Shown here piece after piece: positions 36,115 to 45,988 of a stretch of 64,000 bases of DNA. Origin of the DNA: Thermosyntropha lipolytica DSM 11003. GTDB taxonomy: Bacteria > Bacillota > Syntrophomonadia > Syntrophomonadales > Syntrophomonadaceae. The translations under genes were made by a program, and so were the position numbers. A model generated the notes under the pieces. That model worked only from the letters and a program-made list of their open reading frames with translations. It did no database searches and had not been told where the DNA came from. Within the stretch, counting starts at the first letter, position 1. The number at the start of each line of letters is the position of its first letter. The stretch spans positions 1 to 64,000 of the forward strand of contig NZ_FQWY01000006.1 of the NCBI RefSeq assembly GCF_900129805.1, read 5' to 3'.

Positions 36115-37165
36115 CGTTCCCCTCAGACTCCTTATCTATTTGGCTTTCACTTTTAATATCGATTTTAAAACTAGTTAACTTGGCAGCTAACCTTACATTT
36201 TGCCCCTCTTTACCGATGGCCAATGAAAGCTGGTTATCGGGAACTATTACCCGGGCCCATTTTTCTGCCTTATTTACCGAAACAGAAATTACCCGGGCTG
36301 GGCTTAAGGCATTAGCAATATATTCAGCCGGATCAGAAGAGTATTTTATAATATCAATTTTTTCGCCATTCAGTTCATTTACTACATTCTGCACCCTTAA
36401 GCCTTTAGGCCCCACACAGGAACCTACGGCATCTACTTTGTCATCAAGTGAATACACCGCTATTTTAGATCTAAAACCTGCTTCGCGCGCAATAGACTTA
36501 ATTTCTACTATACCATCGTAAATTTCTGGTACCTCCAGTTCAAAAAGACGACGCAAAAAATAAGGATGCGTTCGGGAAACAAATATATTCGGTCCTTTAG
36601 GACTGTTCTTGACTTCATAAATATAGGCCTTTACCCTCTGGCCTAACTCATATTTTTCTGTCGGCATCTGGTCAGGAGGAAGCATTATTCCTTCGGTTCT
36701 ACCTAATCCTATAAATAAGGTTTTATTTTCGATACGTTCAATAATTCCGGTTACTATTTCCCCTTCCCTTTCTAAAAACTCTTCATAAATTATGCTCCGT
36801 TCAGCTTCCCTTAGCTTCTGTATTACTACTTGCTTGGCCGTTTGCGCAGCAATACGTCCAAAATTGGAGGGGGTAGCTTCCACATAAACCATATCCCCTA
36901 GCTTACAGTTAGGATAAAGTTCTCTGGCTTCTTCCAGGGATATCTCCAGGCGGTAATCTTTTACATTTTCTACAATAGTTTTCTGAGAAAAAACCTTAAC
37001 TTCACCTGTTTCTTCATTAAATTGTACACTTACATTTTGCGCCGTACCAAAATTTTTTTTATAGGCCGTATTCAGTGCCGTTTTAATAGCATCGATAAGC
37101 GCAGATTTGGGAATCCCTCGTTCTCTTTCTATCTCATGCAATGCCTGAATCAACTCACTAGACAT
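36101..37165 (-). CDS. nusA: Transcription termination/antitermination factor NusA
   Basis: 354 residues, the short Gram-positive form: N-terminal RNAP-binding domain (1-125), S1 (GEIVTGIIERIENKTLFIGL, about 135-195), KH1 and KH2 (VGPKGLRVQNVVNELNGEKI and IGKEGQNVRLAAKLT). No acidic C-terminal repeats. It modulates pausing, termination and rRNA antitermination. Second gene of the rimP operon. Confidence 0.97.
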   Translation of the reverse strand: MSSELIQALHEIERERGIPKSALIDAIKTALNTAYKKNFGTAQNVSVQFNEETGEVKVFSQKTIVENVKDYRLEISLEEARELYPNCKLGDMVYVEATPSNFGRIAAQTAKQVVIQKLREAERSIIYEEFLEREGEIVTGIIERIENKTLFIGLGRTEGIMLPPDQMPTEKYELGQRVKAYIYEVKNSPKGPNIFVSRTHPYFLRRLFELEVPEIYDGIVEIKSIAREAGFRSKIAVYSLDDKVDAVGSCVGPKGLRVQNVVNELNGEKIDIIKYSSDPAEYIANALSPARVISVSVNKAEKWARVIVPDNQLSLAIGKEGQNVRLAAKLTSFKIDIKSESQIDKESEGNDGED

Positions 37166-37180
37166 TGTTTTTCCTCCTCA

Positions 37181-37633
37181 TCAAATATCTGGATATAACC
37201 TTACGGTCAATGTCATTTCCCAGGGGATTTCAACTACCTCTTCATCAACTAATAATTCTATCTTTTCTTCATCTACACCATACAATATTCCCGTAATGTT
37301 TTTAAAGGAAGGATAATCTTTTTTCATTTTGATTTTTACTTTGCGACCGATAAACCTCTCAGGCGATTTATCTTTTTTAATTATCCTGTCTAACCCGGGG
37401 GAAGACACTTCCAAATGGTCATAAAAAATGTCTTCTTCATCTATTATATCTTTGATAGCCCTGGTAGCTCGCGTGCAGGTATCAATATCTACCCCTTGTG
37501 GGGTATCAATAAAAATTCTTAATATCTGCTCCTTATTTTCTTTCCGATACTGGATGTCAACTAACTCTATATTGATACTGCTTAATATAGGCGCGATCAG
37601 GGCTTCAATTTCCTGCACCGCAACTTTTGGCAT
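37181..37633 (-). CDS. rimP: Ribosome maturation factor RimP
   Basis: 150 residues from ATG 37633 (MPKVAVQEIEALIAPIL) with ribosome site AGGGGG; the longer frame upstream reads through the leader hairpin. N domain LVDIQYRKENKEQILRIFID, then VSSPGLDRIIK and the C-terminal SH3-like domain. Needed for 30S assembly. First gene of the rimP-nusA-rnpM-ylxQ-infB-rbfA-nrnA-truB-ribF run. Confidence 0.95.
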   Translation of the reverse strand: MPKVAVQEIEALIAPILSSINIELVDIQYRKENKEQILRIFIDTPQGVDIDTCTRATRAIKDIIDEEDIFYDHLEVSSPGLDRIIKKDKSPERFIGRKVKIKMKKDYPSFKNITGILYGVDEEKIELLVDEEVVEIPWEMTLTVRLYPDI

Positions 37634-37659
37634 TAAACTACCCCCTGCCAAATGAATAT

Positions 37660-37700
37660 TTACAATAGAAAAAGTGGGCACGAACCCACCTTTTCTCCAA
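37660..37700 (-). ncRNA. rimP leader hairpin
   Basis: On the minus strand GTGGG (complement of 37685-37689) pairs with CCCAC (37674-37678) across a 6-base loop and is followed by TTTTTC. A GTGGG-loop-CCCAC-T5 hairpin directly before rimP is the pattern of the rimP-leader motif known from many bacteria, thought to be an attenuator. The motif name is from memory of the RNA family. Confidence 0.65.
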
Positions 37701-37723
37701 GCCATATTACTTCGCTTATTTAG

Positions 37724-37753
37724 AGTATAACACAACAACGCAAATTTATTCAA
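37724..37753 (-). promoter_or_regulatory. Promoter of the rimP-nusA-infB operon
   Basis: Minus strand: -35 TTGAAT (37748-37753), 18-base spacer, -10 TATACT (37724-37729), just upstream of the leader hairpin. Confidence 0.7.
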
Positions 37754-37773
37754 GTAAATACAAATATAAGTTT

Positions 37774-40700
37774 TTAAGCAAAAAGCGTCATTTGACTGCT
37801 TTCTGGCATACCTTTAAAACATCCATGCTGTTTTAAAATTTCCATAGCTGTTTTATTAAGTTTGGTTCTAAGCTGGAAATCCTCTATAGATATAAACTTT
37901 CCTTCTTTTCTGGCTTCTAAGACACCCTGGGCTGCAGCTTCTCCTACATTGGGAAGAGCTGAAAACGGAAGTATGAGGCCATCTTTATAAACTTTAAATT
38001 TAGAAGCATCGGAAACATATATATCTACCGGATAAAACTTTATCCCCCGGGCATAAGCTTCCATAGCTAATTCTAAAACCGGCAGCAATTTCTTATCTTT
38101 CTGGGAAGCGGCATTGCCCATCCTTTCAATTTCCTCAATCCTCCTTCTTACGGCATCATAACCTTTAAGAATCGTATCGGCTTCAAAATCTTCAGCTCTG
38201 ATGCTAAAAAAGCTGGCATAAAATTCCTTGGGATAATAAACTTTAAAATAGGCAATACGAAAAGCCATAGTTACATAAGCTACCGCATGGGCCTTGGGAA
38301 ACATATATTTTATCTTTTTGCATGACTCAATATACCATTCGGGTACCCCATGCTGTCTCATCAGCTCTTCATCTTCCGGATTTAACCCTTTTCCTTTACG
38401 CACCTGTTCCATTATCTTAAAGGCTCTCTTTTTATCCAGACCTTTGTAAATGAGAAAAACCATAATGTCATCGCGCGTACATATTACTTCACTTAAAGTG
38501 GCTATACCCTTCTGAATAAGATCCTGGGCATTATTAAGCCAAACATCGGTACCGTGCGAAAGCCCACTTATGCGTACCAGCTCGGAAAAACTAGTGGGCC
38601 TGGTCTCTTCCAGCATTTGCCTTACAAAACGGGTACCAAACTCCGGTATCCCAAAAGTTCCCACCTTAGAACCTATATCTTCCGGCTTTATTCCTAAAGG
38701 CTCCACACTGGAAAATATGCGCATAGTCTCTTTTTCACTAAGGCTTATACTGCGCGCATTAACTCCTGTTAATTCTTCTAACTCCCGAATAACCGTAGGA
38801 TCATCATGCCCCAGTATGTCAAGTTTTACCAATTGAGCATCAATAGCATGATAATCAAAATGAGTAGTTATAACCCCTGCTTCCTGATTATCGGCAGGAT
38901 ACTGAATGGGAGTAAATTCAAAAATACTCTTGTCATGAGGAACAACAATCATTCCCCCGGGATGCTGCCCGGTTGTTCGCTTAACTCCAGTTATGCCTCT
39001 AGCTAGGCGAAGTATCTCCGAATTTTTTAAAAAAATGTCATTATCTTCGGCATATTTTTTGACAAAACCATAGGCAGTTTTTTCCGCAATAGTTGAAATA
39101 GTACCAGCCCGGAAAACATTTTCCTTGCCAAAAATTTCTTCTACATATTGATGAGCCCGGCTCTGATAATCACCGGAAAAGTTCAAATCAATATCAGGTA
39201 CCTTATCACCTTCAAAACCTAAAAAAGTTTCAAAAGGTATATCAAATCCATTCTTACTCAGCTCTTCCCCACAACGGGGACATAATTTATCTTCCAAATC
39301 AGCTCCACAACCTACGGAACCATCAGCAATAAACTCACTGTATTTACATTGCGGACAAAGATAGTGCGGCGGCAGGGGATTAACTTCTGTTATGCCGCAA
39401 AAATAAGCTACCAGCGAAGACCCTACTGATCCTCTTGACCCTACCAGATAACCATCTTCATTAGATTTCTTAACTAATTTGTGAGCAATAAGATAAAGCA
39501 CACTAAAACCATTATTGATAATCGCATCCAGCTCTCTCTTTATCCTCTCTTCCACCATGGGCGGCATATTTTCGCCATACTTATCCCTGGCCACATTCCA
39601 GGTTAAATTAATAATCTCCTGTTCAGCACCTTCAATCTTCGGCGGATAAAAGCCATCCAAAACCGGTTTCACATCTTCTACCATCCCGGCAACCTTATGG
39701 GTATTATAAATAACTACTTCTTTAGCTTCTTCTTCTCCTAAATAACTAAATTCTTCCAGCATCTCTTCCGTAGTTTTAAAGTAGAGAGGAGCCTGGGCCT
39801 CGGCATCAGCATATCCCTGTCCTGCCTGAATAATGCGGCGGAAAACCTCGTCTTCGGGATCTAAGAAATGAACATCTCCGGTAGCCACCACCGGTTTTCC
39901 CAACCTTTTTCCCAATTCGTAAATAAAACGGTTAATCTCTTTTATTCTCTCCTCATTTTCTACCCAGCCATTTTTTATCATAAATTCATTGTTTTTTAGA
40001 GGCTGGATTTCAAAATAATCGTAAAATGATGCTATCTCTAAAATCTTATCTTCACTTGCCCCATTGCGGACAGCGGTAAAAAGTTCCCCCGCCTCACAGG
40101 CAGTTCCTACCAGTATCCCTTCCCGATGGGCTATAAGATCTGCACGCAGGATTTTAGGTTTGCGATAAAAATTTTCCAGATAAGATTTGCTGACCAGTTT
40201 ATATATGTTCTTTATTCCGGTACGATTACAAGCGAGAAGCACTATATGATAAGGCTTTTCTTTCTTGTCATTTTCCACCAGATAGCCTTCTACCCCATAA
40301 ATAAGCTTGATTTTATGTTTTTCGGCGGCATGCCAGGCTTCCGGATAAGCCTGAACACATCCATGATCAGTAATGGCAATAGCCGCATGCCCCCAGGAAG
40401 CAGCCCTAGCCACCAGCTCCGAAGCCTCTACCAGCCCATCCATAGCACTCATCTTGGTATGAGCATGGAGTTCAATTCTTTTTTCCTGACAGCAGTCCCT
40501 CCGCCTTTGGGGCTCTATCTTCTGATAACCTTCCAGAAAAAGCACCAGTTCACGGGCAAAGTTATCATAGCGCACCCCGCCACATGCCTTTATCCAATCA
40601 CCAGTATTTATCTCATCTTCCTCTAAATCATCCACAAAATATTTGATCAATATAGTGTCTGTATGGTCAGTAAGCCAGTAGGTAACCACATAACGCCCAT

Positions 40701-41436
40701 CCCGCAGCGAGGTTACCTCTTTATTCCATATTTCTCCCTGTACTACCGCTCTTTTTAAGCCTTCTTCCAGTTCACACACCTTTATCACATTATCAGTTTC
40801 CAAAAGATTATTCTTTTTCTTTAATCTTCGTCCTCTTGGCTTTTCTTTATTAGTAAAAGCTGCTTCCTTTAGCGCAGGGGAAGGGTTGAAGTCCAGTATT
40901 TCTACTTCCCCAGCGGTAAAAACTTTGTCCGGCAAAGAGGAAATGTTCTTGCTATTATGGGTAAATATTACCCGTACCAGCAGGCGCAAAAGATAATGAT
41001 GCCAAAACCAGGCCGACAATCGGTTTAAAACCTGATTCTTAATTATATAATCGTAAACCTTTTCCTCTTCCACTACCAGGTCAATGCGACCTTCCTCCAC
41101 CTGCCAGCTGATCCGGTTATAAAAGTCAGTACCAGCAAAAAAATCCTGTTCTAATTCCCGGGCTCTGAATGCCAGAATATTTTTTACATTCTTTTCAAAA
41201 TAGTTTAGATAAGGAATAATTTGTATATTGTCTAAAAAGGGGAATACTTTACGGTTAAGCTGGCTGGCCGTTTCATTTATTATCTCTGCTGTCAGGGGCT
41301 TATTTATATTTACATGTAAACGCCAAAGCCGGTTTTTATGACAAACCTCCAGCCTTGAGATTACTGCCCCTTCCCACAGTTTGGCATAACGCCTATCCAG
41401 GTTATCAGCCAGAAACTGGTCAAACCTTCGGTTCAT
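37774..41436 (-). CDS. polC: DNA polymerase III alpha subunit, PolC type, lacking the exonuclease insert
   Basis: 1220 residues. Order: N-terminal tau-binding region, OB fold (about 220-310), PHP domain starting ELHAHTKMSAMDG near 325 (with AITDHG), zinc module with four CxxC cysteines (CPQC to CPRC, about 685-720), palm with catalytic PDIDLNF near 748, and a C-terminal helix-hairpin region. In a standard PolC (about 1430 residues) a 3'-5' exonuclease of about 180-200 residues is inserted in the PHP domain after the GVEGYLVEN strand. Here GVEGYLVEND runs directly into KKEKPYHIVLLACN near residue 388, and no DxE exonuclease motif follows. The gene is otherwise intact. It copies the chromosome at the fork. 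Confidence 0.96.
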   Translation of the reverse strand: MNRRFDQFLADNLDRRYAKLWEGAVISRLEVCHKNRLWRLHVNINKPLTAEIINETASQLNRKVFPFLDNIQIIPYLNYFEKNVKNILAFRARELEQDFFAGTDFYNRISWQVEEGRIDLVVEEEKVYDYIIKNQVLNRLSAWFWHHYLLRLLVRVIFTHNSKNISSLPDKVFTAGEVEILDFNPSPALKEAAFTNKEKPRGRRLKKKNNLLETDNVIKVCELEEGLKRAVVQGEIWNKEVTSLRDGRYVVTYWLTDHTDTILIKYFVDDLEEDEINTGDWIKACGGVRYDNFARELVLFLEGYQKIEPQRRRDCCQEKRIELHAHTKMSAMDGLVEASELVARAASWGHAAIAITDHGCVQAYPEAWHAAEKHKIKLIYGVEGYLVENDKKEKPYHIVLLACNRTGIKNIYKLVSKSYLENFYRKPKILRADLIAHREGILVGTACEAGELFTAVRNGASEDKILEIASFYDYFEIQPLKNNEFMIKNGWVENEERIKEINRFIYELGKRLGKPVVATGDVHFLDPEDEVFRRIIQAGQGYADAEAQAPLYFKTTEEMLEEFSYLGEEEAKEVVIYNTHKVAGMVEDVKPVLDGFYPPKIEGAEQEIINLTWNVARDKYGENMPPMVEERIKRELDAIINNGFSVLYLIAHKLVKKSNEDGYLVGSRGSVGSSLVAYFCGITEVNPLPPHYLCPQCKYSEFIADGSVGCGADLEDKLCPRCGEELSKNGFDIPFETFLGFEGDKVPDIDLNFSGDYQSRAHQYVEEIFGKENVFRAGTISTIAEKTAYGFVKKYAEDNDIFLKNSEILRLARGITGVKRTTGQHPGGMIVVPHDKSIFEFTPIQYPADNQEAGVITTHFDYHAIDAQLVKLDILGHDDPTVIRELEELTGVNARSISLSEKETMRIFSSVEPLGIKPEDIGSKVGTFGIPEFGTRFVRQMLEETRPTSFSELVRISGLSHGTDVWLNNAQDLIQKGIATLSEVICTRDDIMVFLIYKGLDKKRAFKIMEQVRKGKGLNPEDEELMRQHGVPEWYIESCKKIKYMFPKAHAVAYVTMAFRIAYFKVYYPKEFYASFFSIRAEDFEADTILKGYDAVRRRIEEIERMGNAASQKDKKLLPVLELAMEAYARGIKFYPVDIYVSDASKFKVYKDGLILPFSALPNVGEAAAQGVLEARKEGKFISIEDFQLRTKLNKTAMEILKQHGCFKGMPESSQMTLFA

Positions 41437-41476
41437 TATCCTCTTCCCCTTTAGCAGATATAAAACCCTAATATTA

Positions 41477-42142
41477 TCAGTTAAGCCTGTCTACACTCTT
41501 TATTCCTCTAGCCCCAGCAAGCTCTTCCATTACTTCACCAATGGTTACACTGCCCGGTAAACTTAAAAGGAGCTCTATTTCCAATTCGTCATCTTTTTCC
41601 ATACGGTTTAGCTGAATATTTTTTATGGAAACCCCCATTTCTCCCAGTATAGAACCTATTATCCCTACCTGCCCGGGCCGGTCTTCAACTACCAGTACCA
41701 GGCCTTTATATTCACGAAGTCCGGTAAACCTCTGTTCGAACCTCACAAAATATATTAATACAAACAAGATAAGCAAAGTAGTAGCAACAGCCGGTAAATA
41801 AAGCCCTGCTCCTACAGCCAGCCCAATACAGGCTACCACCCATAGACCGGCCGCCGTAGTCAGTCCTCTAACCGTCGCTCCTTCCCTCATTATGGTGCCA
41901 GCTCCCAGAAAACCTATCCCGCTTACTACCTGGGCCGCAATCCTTCCAGGATCTGCATTTACCGTATGATAGTAAGCATAATACATATCCAGGGAAACAA
42001 TCATGGCTAAAGCCGAACCTACACAGACCAGGGTGTAAGTCCTAAGTCCAGCCGGACGGTTTAAACTTTCCCTCTCCAGGCCTATTAATCCGCCCAGGAT
42101 ACAGGCTAAAGTAAGTTTAAAAACAATTTCATAGCTAGACAT
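41477..42142 (-). CDS. MgtC/SapB family protein with ACT domain
   Basis: 221 residues. Four to five helices (1-130) with the MgtC signatures GGLIGLERESLNRPAGLRTY, DPGRIAAQVVSGIGFLGAGT and VRGLTTAAGLWVVACIGLAV. A cytosolic ACT-like domain follows (about 145-220, GLVLVVEDRPGQVGIIGSIL). The long paralogue of the short gene at 16473. Members are linked to Mg2+ limitation and membrane energetics. It lies between proS and polC, not a usual member of that cluster. Confidence 0.9.
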   Translation of the reverse strand: MSSYEIVFKLTLACILGGLIGLERESLNRPAGLRTYTLVCVGSALAMIVSLDMYYAYYHTVNADPGRIAAQVVSGIGFLGAGTIMREGATVRGLTTAAGLWVVACIGLAVGAGLYLPAVATTLLILFVLIYFVRFEQRFTGLREYKGLVLVVEDRPGQVGIIGSILGEMGVSIKNIQLNRMEKDDELEIELLLSLPGSVTIGEVMEELAGARGIKSVDRLN

Positions 42143-42158
42143 TTCCCTTCACTTCCCG

Positions 42159-43859
42159 CTAAATATTCAAAAAATCTTTTACTTTAGCCAAAACCTCGGA
42201 AACAGCAACTAGTTCTGCATCTTTTTCCCATCTTTTCTTTATTTCTACCTTATTTTCCTTCAGCGATTTGGAACCAATAGTAATCCTTACCGGAATACCG
42301 ATGAGATCAGCATCTTTGAATTTTACCCCGGCTCTCTCATCCCGGTCATCTAGTATAACTTCTATACCAGCAGCAAGCAAAGTCTTATATATTTCTTCTG
42401 CCACCACCCGCAGTTCAGCATCCTTAATGTTTACGGGAACAATTATCACCTGGTAAGGGGCAATAGGAACTGGCCATATGATGCCATCTTCATCATGATT
42501 CTGCTCTACCGCAGCTGCCATAGTACGCGAAACCCCTATGCCATAACACCCCATGATAAAAGGTTTTTCCTTGCCATCCTGGTCTAAAAAAGTAGCTCCC
42601 ATGGCTTCAGAGTATTTGGTTCCCAGTTTAAATATATGTCCTACCTCAATCCCGCGCTGAACCTCAAGCTCTTTTCCACAAACCGGGCATTTATCCCCTT
42701 TAACGGCATTGCGTAAATCAGCAACTGCTTCCGGAACAAAATCCCGCCCCATATTTACATTTATAAGATGGAATCCATCTTCATTAGCACCACATACAAA
42801 ATTGCGCATACGGGCAACCTCCAGATCTGCATATACCTTGCAAGGAAGTCCTACCGGTCCTAAAGAGCCAAATCCCGCCGCACAAATTTTTCTGACTTCA
42901 TTTTCCTCAGCCATGGCCAGGTGAGTACAATGGAGGAAATTCTTAAGTTTAGTTTCATTTAACTCCCGGTCTCCTCTTATTACTACGGCAATAATTTCCC
43001 CGTCCGCTTTATACAGCAAAGTCTTTACATGTCTGGATGCCGGCAGTCCCAGGAATCTGGCCACTTCTTCAATAGTCTTTTGTCCTGGTGTGGCTATCTT
43101 TTCCAGGTCTAGCAAGGGTGAAGTATCTTCCTCTTTCGGGGCTAAACAGCTTGCTTTTTCTACATTAGCCGCATAATCACAGTTATCACAAAATACTATT
43201 TCTGACTCTCCCGTATCAGCCAGAACTACAAACTCATGGCTCTCGCTGCCGCCGATAGCTCCACTATCAGCTTCCACCACGCGATATTTAAGATTTAAGC
43301 GGTCAAAAACCCTTTTATAAGCTTCATACATCTTGTTATATGAAACATCCAAGCCTTCATAATCAGCATCAAAAGAATATAAATCTTTCATTATAAACTC
43401 CCTGCCCCGCATCAAGCCAAAACGAGGGCGGATCTCATCACGGTATTTATTCTGAATCTGATACAACATAAGGGGCAAATCACGATAAGAATGTACATCT
43501 GCATTTACCAGGCTGGTAATAAGTTCTTCATGGGTGGGCCCTAAGGCAAAATCACGGTTATGTCTGTCTTTCAGTCTGAACATTTCTTCCCCATATACAG
43601 CCCAGCGCCCTGACTGTTCCCAAAGTTCACGCGGCTGAATAATCGGCATAAGCAGTTCCTGAGCGCCTGCCCTATCCATCTCTTCTCTTATGATATTCAT
43701 AATTTTTCTTAAAACCCGCTGGGCTAAAGGCATATATGTATAAACCCCAGCCGTAGTCTTACGGATAAAACCTGCTCTTAAAAGCAGCTGATGGCTTACC
43801 ACTTCTGCCTCACTGGGGACTTCGCGCAAAGTTGGACAAAAAAGCTCTGAATACTTCAA
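42159..43859 (-). CDS. proS: Prolyl-tRNA synthetase (bacterial type with editing insert)
   Basis: About 566 residues. Class II motif 2 [20 protein letters not shown], motif 3 [20 protein letters not shown], and a YbaK-like editing insert (about 215-375, [20 protein letters not shown]). It charges tRNA-Pro and can clear Ala-tRNA-Pro. The start is TTG 43859 ([13 protein letters not shown]) 8 bases after GGAGG; the ATG-led longer frame begins inside ispG and is less likely. It follows ispG. Confidence 0.96.
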   Translation of the reverse strand: MKYSELFCPTLREVPSEAEVVSHQLLLRAGFIRKTTAGVYTYMPLAQRVLRKIMNIIREEMDRAGAQELLMPIIQPRELWEQSGRWAVYGEEMFRLKDRHNRDFALGPTHEELITSLVNADVHSYRDLPLMLYQIQNKYRDEIRPRFGLMRGREFIMKDLYSFDADYEGLDVSYNKMYEAYKRVFDRLNLKYRVVEADSGAIGGSESHEFVVLADTGESEIVFCDNCDYAANVEKASCLAPKEEDTSPLLDLEKIATPGQKTIEEVARFLGLPASRHVKTLLYKADGEIIAVVIRGDRELNETKLKNFLHCTHLAMAEENEVRKICAAGFGSLGPVGLPCKVYADLEVARMRNFVCGANEDGFHLINVNMGRDFVPEAVADLRNAVKGDKCPVCGKELEVQRGIEVGHIFKLGTKYSEAMGATFLDQDGKEKPFIMGCYGIGVSRTMAAAVEQNHDEDGIIWPVPIAPYQVIIVPVNIKDAELRVVAEEIYKTLLAAGIEVILDDRDERAGVKFKDADLIGIPVRITIGSKSLKENKVEIKKRWEKDAELVAVSEVLAKVKDFLNI

Positions 43860-43872
43860 TTTCCATACCTCC

Positions 43873-44949
43873 TTAAAGATCATTGATGCAAGAATTGTCG
43901 TCCAGCATGGCATAAATATGCTGCATCAGTTCGGCAGCCATTTCTTCCTCACGCACTTTTTTTACTATCTTGCCTTTTTTAAAAAGCAAACCATAACCTT
44001 TTCCTCCTGCTACTCCTATGTCGGCTTCTTTCGCTTCCCCGGGACCGTTTACCACACAGCCCATAACTGCTACTTTCAAAGGCTTGTCTATACTGCGCAG
44101 TCTGTAATCTATCTCTTCAGCAATTTTAAGTAAATCTATTTCACACCGGCCACAGGTAGGACAGGAAATAAGTTCTGCTCCCCGGTTCCTGAGCTCTAAG
44201 CTGCGCAAGATTTCATAAGCTGCCCATACCTCATCTACCGGATCAGAAGTCAAAGAAACCCTTATCGTATCTCCAATACCTTCATGCAGTAATATCCCTA
44301 TTCCCAGAGCTGACTTTATAAGCCCTCTATCCTTGGTTCCCGCCTCCGTTATCCCCAGATGTAGAGGATAATCAACTAAATCTGCCAGCAACCGGTAAGC
44401 CTCTACGGTCAAATTTACACTGGACGCTTTCAGGGATACTTTTATATCCTGAAAATCCATATCCTCCAAAATCTTTATACTGTTCATTGCACTTTCTACC
44501 ATAGCCTGCGGAGTTATCCCGCCGTATTTTTCCAGCACACCTTTTTCCAGTGATCCGGCATTAACTCCAATCCTTATCGGTATTCCTTTTTCCCGGCAAA
44601 CTTTCACTACTTCGCGTACCCTTTTTATATCCCCTATGTTTCCCGGATTGATGCGCAGTCCATCAGCCCCGGCTTCTACACTTTTTAGAGCCAGCCGGTA
44701 ATTAAAATGAATATCAGCCACCAGAGGAATAGAAATCTGCTTTTTTATCTCCGCAATAGCTCGGGCTGCTTCTTCATCTACTACCGCCACCCTTACTATC
44801 TCACATCCCGCTTTTTCTAACGCCTGAATCTGTTTTATCGTTGCCTGTATATCCCGGGTGTCGGTATTAGTCATAGACTGAACTACAACCGGATTATCCC
44901 CTCCAACTTTAACCGATCCGATATTTATTACCCTCGATTGGCGCCGCAT
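43873..44949 (-). CDS. ispG: (E)-4-hydroxy-3-methylbut-2-enyl-diphosphate synthase
   Basis: 358 residues. N-terminal TIM barrel ([41 protein letters not shown]) and C-terminal 4Fe-4S domain with CPTCGRC and [16 protein letters not shown]. It performs the penultimate step of the MEP isoprenoid pathway. Lies with dxr, uppS and cdsA in one minus-strand run. Confidence 0.97.
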   Translation of the reverse strand: MRRQSRVINIGSVKVGGDNPVVVQSMTNTDTRDIQATIKQIQALEKAGCEIVRVAVVDEEAARAIAEIKKQISIPLVADIHFNYRLALKSVEAGADGLRINPGNIGDIKRVREVVKVCREKGIPIRIGVNAGSLEKGVLEKYGGITPQAMVESAMNSIKILEDMDFQDIKVSLKASSVNLTVEAYRLLADLVDYPLHLGITEAGTKDRGLIKSALGIGILLHEGIGDTIRVSLTSDPVDEVWAAYEILRSLELRNRGAELISCPTCGRCEIDLLKIAEEIDYRLRSIDKPLKVAVMGCVVNGPGEAKEADIGVAGGKGYGLLFKKGKIVKKVREEEMAAELMQHIYAMLDDNSCINDL

Positions 44950-44953
44950 GATA

Positions 44954-45985
44954 TCATCCTTTTATAAGTTTTACTATATCATTATAAGTTACAATTATTA
45001 TCAAAAGCATAAGAAAAATAAATCCCAGCCAGTGAATAAAGCCTTCCTTATCAGGCTCGATAGGTTTTCCCCTTACCAATTCAACCAGGGCAAAGACAAT
45101 CCGGCTCCCATCCAGGGCCGGAATGGGGAGTAGGTTTAATATCCCTAAATTTATACTTAAAAAGGCGGTAAAACTTAAGAGAAATACTGTCCCTACCTGC
45201 GCTGCTTCCCCCACCAGTTTCGTAATACCTACTGGGCCTGCCAGATCAGCAGCCGAAGCTCCTCCCGTAATCATAAGCCATAAACCGGAAAGCAAAAGAA
45301 CGGTAAGCTGATAAGTTTGTTTAAGCCCAATAGCTATAGAATCTATAATATTCTGCTTAGTATAAGTAATTTTATTCATAACCCCTATTATGGGTACTCC
45401 ACTGCTCTCATTCCTAATCGGTTTTACCTTTACCGTTATAAATTTTTCTCCTCTCTGTACCAGCAATTCTACATAATCTCCTTCGGGAGTAGCAGCTATT
45501 TTGCGGGTAAATTCTTCCCAGGTGTTTATTTTTTCTCCATTCACTTCAACTATGCGGTCATCAGCTCTCAGCCCTGCTTCATAAGCTGGTTTTCCGGCTA
45601 TTACTTTCCCTAAAACCGGCTCATCAGAAGCATGAGGTATGCCGATAAAAGTATAAATATATACAAATATAAGAACTGCCAGTATAAAATTCATAAAAGG
45701 CCCGGCAAAAGCTACACTCATCTTCTCCCCGGGAGTACGGCTACTAAAACCATTAGGGTCGCTGTGGTCCCCCGGCTCTTCTCCGGCCATGCGTACAAAG
45801 CCTCCGAGAGGAATAAGCCTTAATGAGTACTCTACTCCATCCTTATTAAAAGAAAAAAGCTTATATCCAAATCCTAAACTAAATTCATATACAGGTATGC
45901 CAATCCTGCGCGCAACGATAAAATGTCCCCATTCATGCACCAGGATCAAAACAGCAATAATAATCAAAGTAGTTATAATTGTCAC
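44954..45985 (-). CDS. rseP: Site-2 intramembrane zinc protease (RseP/YluC)
   Basis: 343 residues, four membrane helices. HEWGH near residue 17 is the zinc motif, and NLLPIPALDGSRI carries the third ligand aspartate. One PDZ domain lies at about 115-180. It cleaves anti-sigma factors or signal peptides within the membrane. The start is GTG 45985 after GGAGG; it follows dxr, as in most Firmicutes. Confidence 0.95.
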   Translation of the reverse strand: MTIITTLIIIAVLILVHEWGHFIVARRIGIPVYEFSLGFGYKLFSFNKDGVEYSLRLIPLGGFVRMAGEEPGDHSDPNGFSSRTPGEKMSVAFAGPFMNFILAVLIFVYIYTFIGIPHASDEPVLGKVIAGKPAYEAGLRADDRIVEVNGEKINTWEEFTRKIAATPEGDYVELLVQRGEKFITVKVKPIRNESSGVPIIGVMNKITYTKQNIIDSIAIGLKQTYQLTVLLLSGLWLMITGGASAADLAGPVGITKLVGEAAQVGTVFLLSFTAFLSINLGILNLLPIPALDGSRIVFALVELVRGKPIEPDKEGFIHWLGFIFLMLLIIIVTYNDIVKLIKG

Positions 45986-45988
45986 TTT

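Noticed and set aside
42159-44000. T-box or other leader for proS
   Set aside because: proS follows ispG by 13 bases; there is no room for a T-box and no T-box sequence is present.
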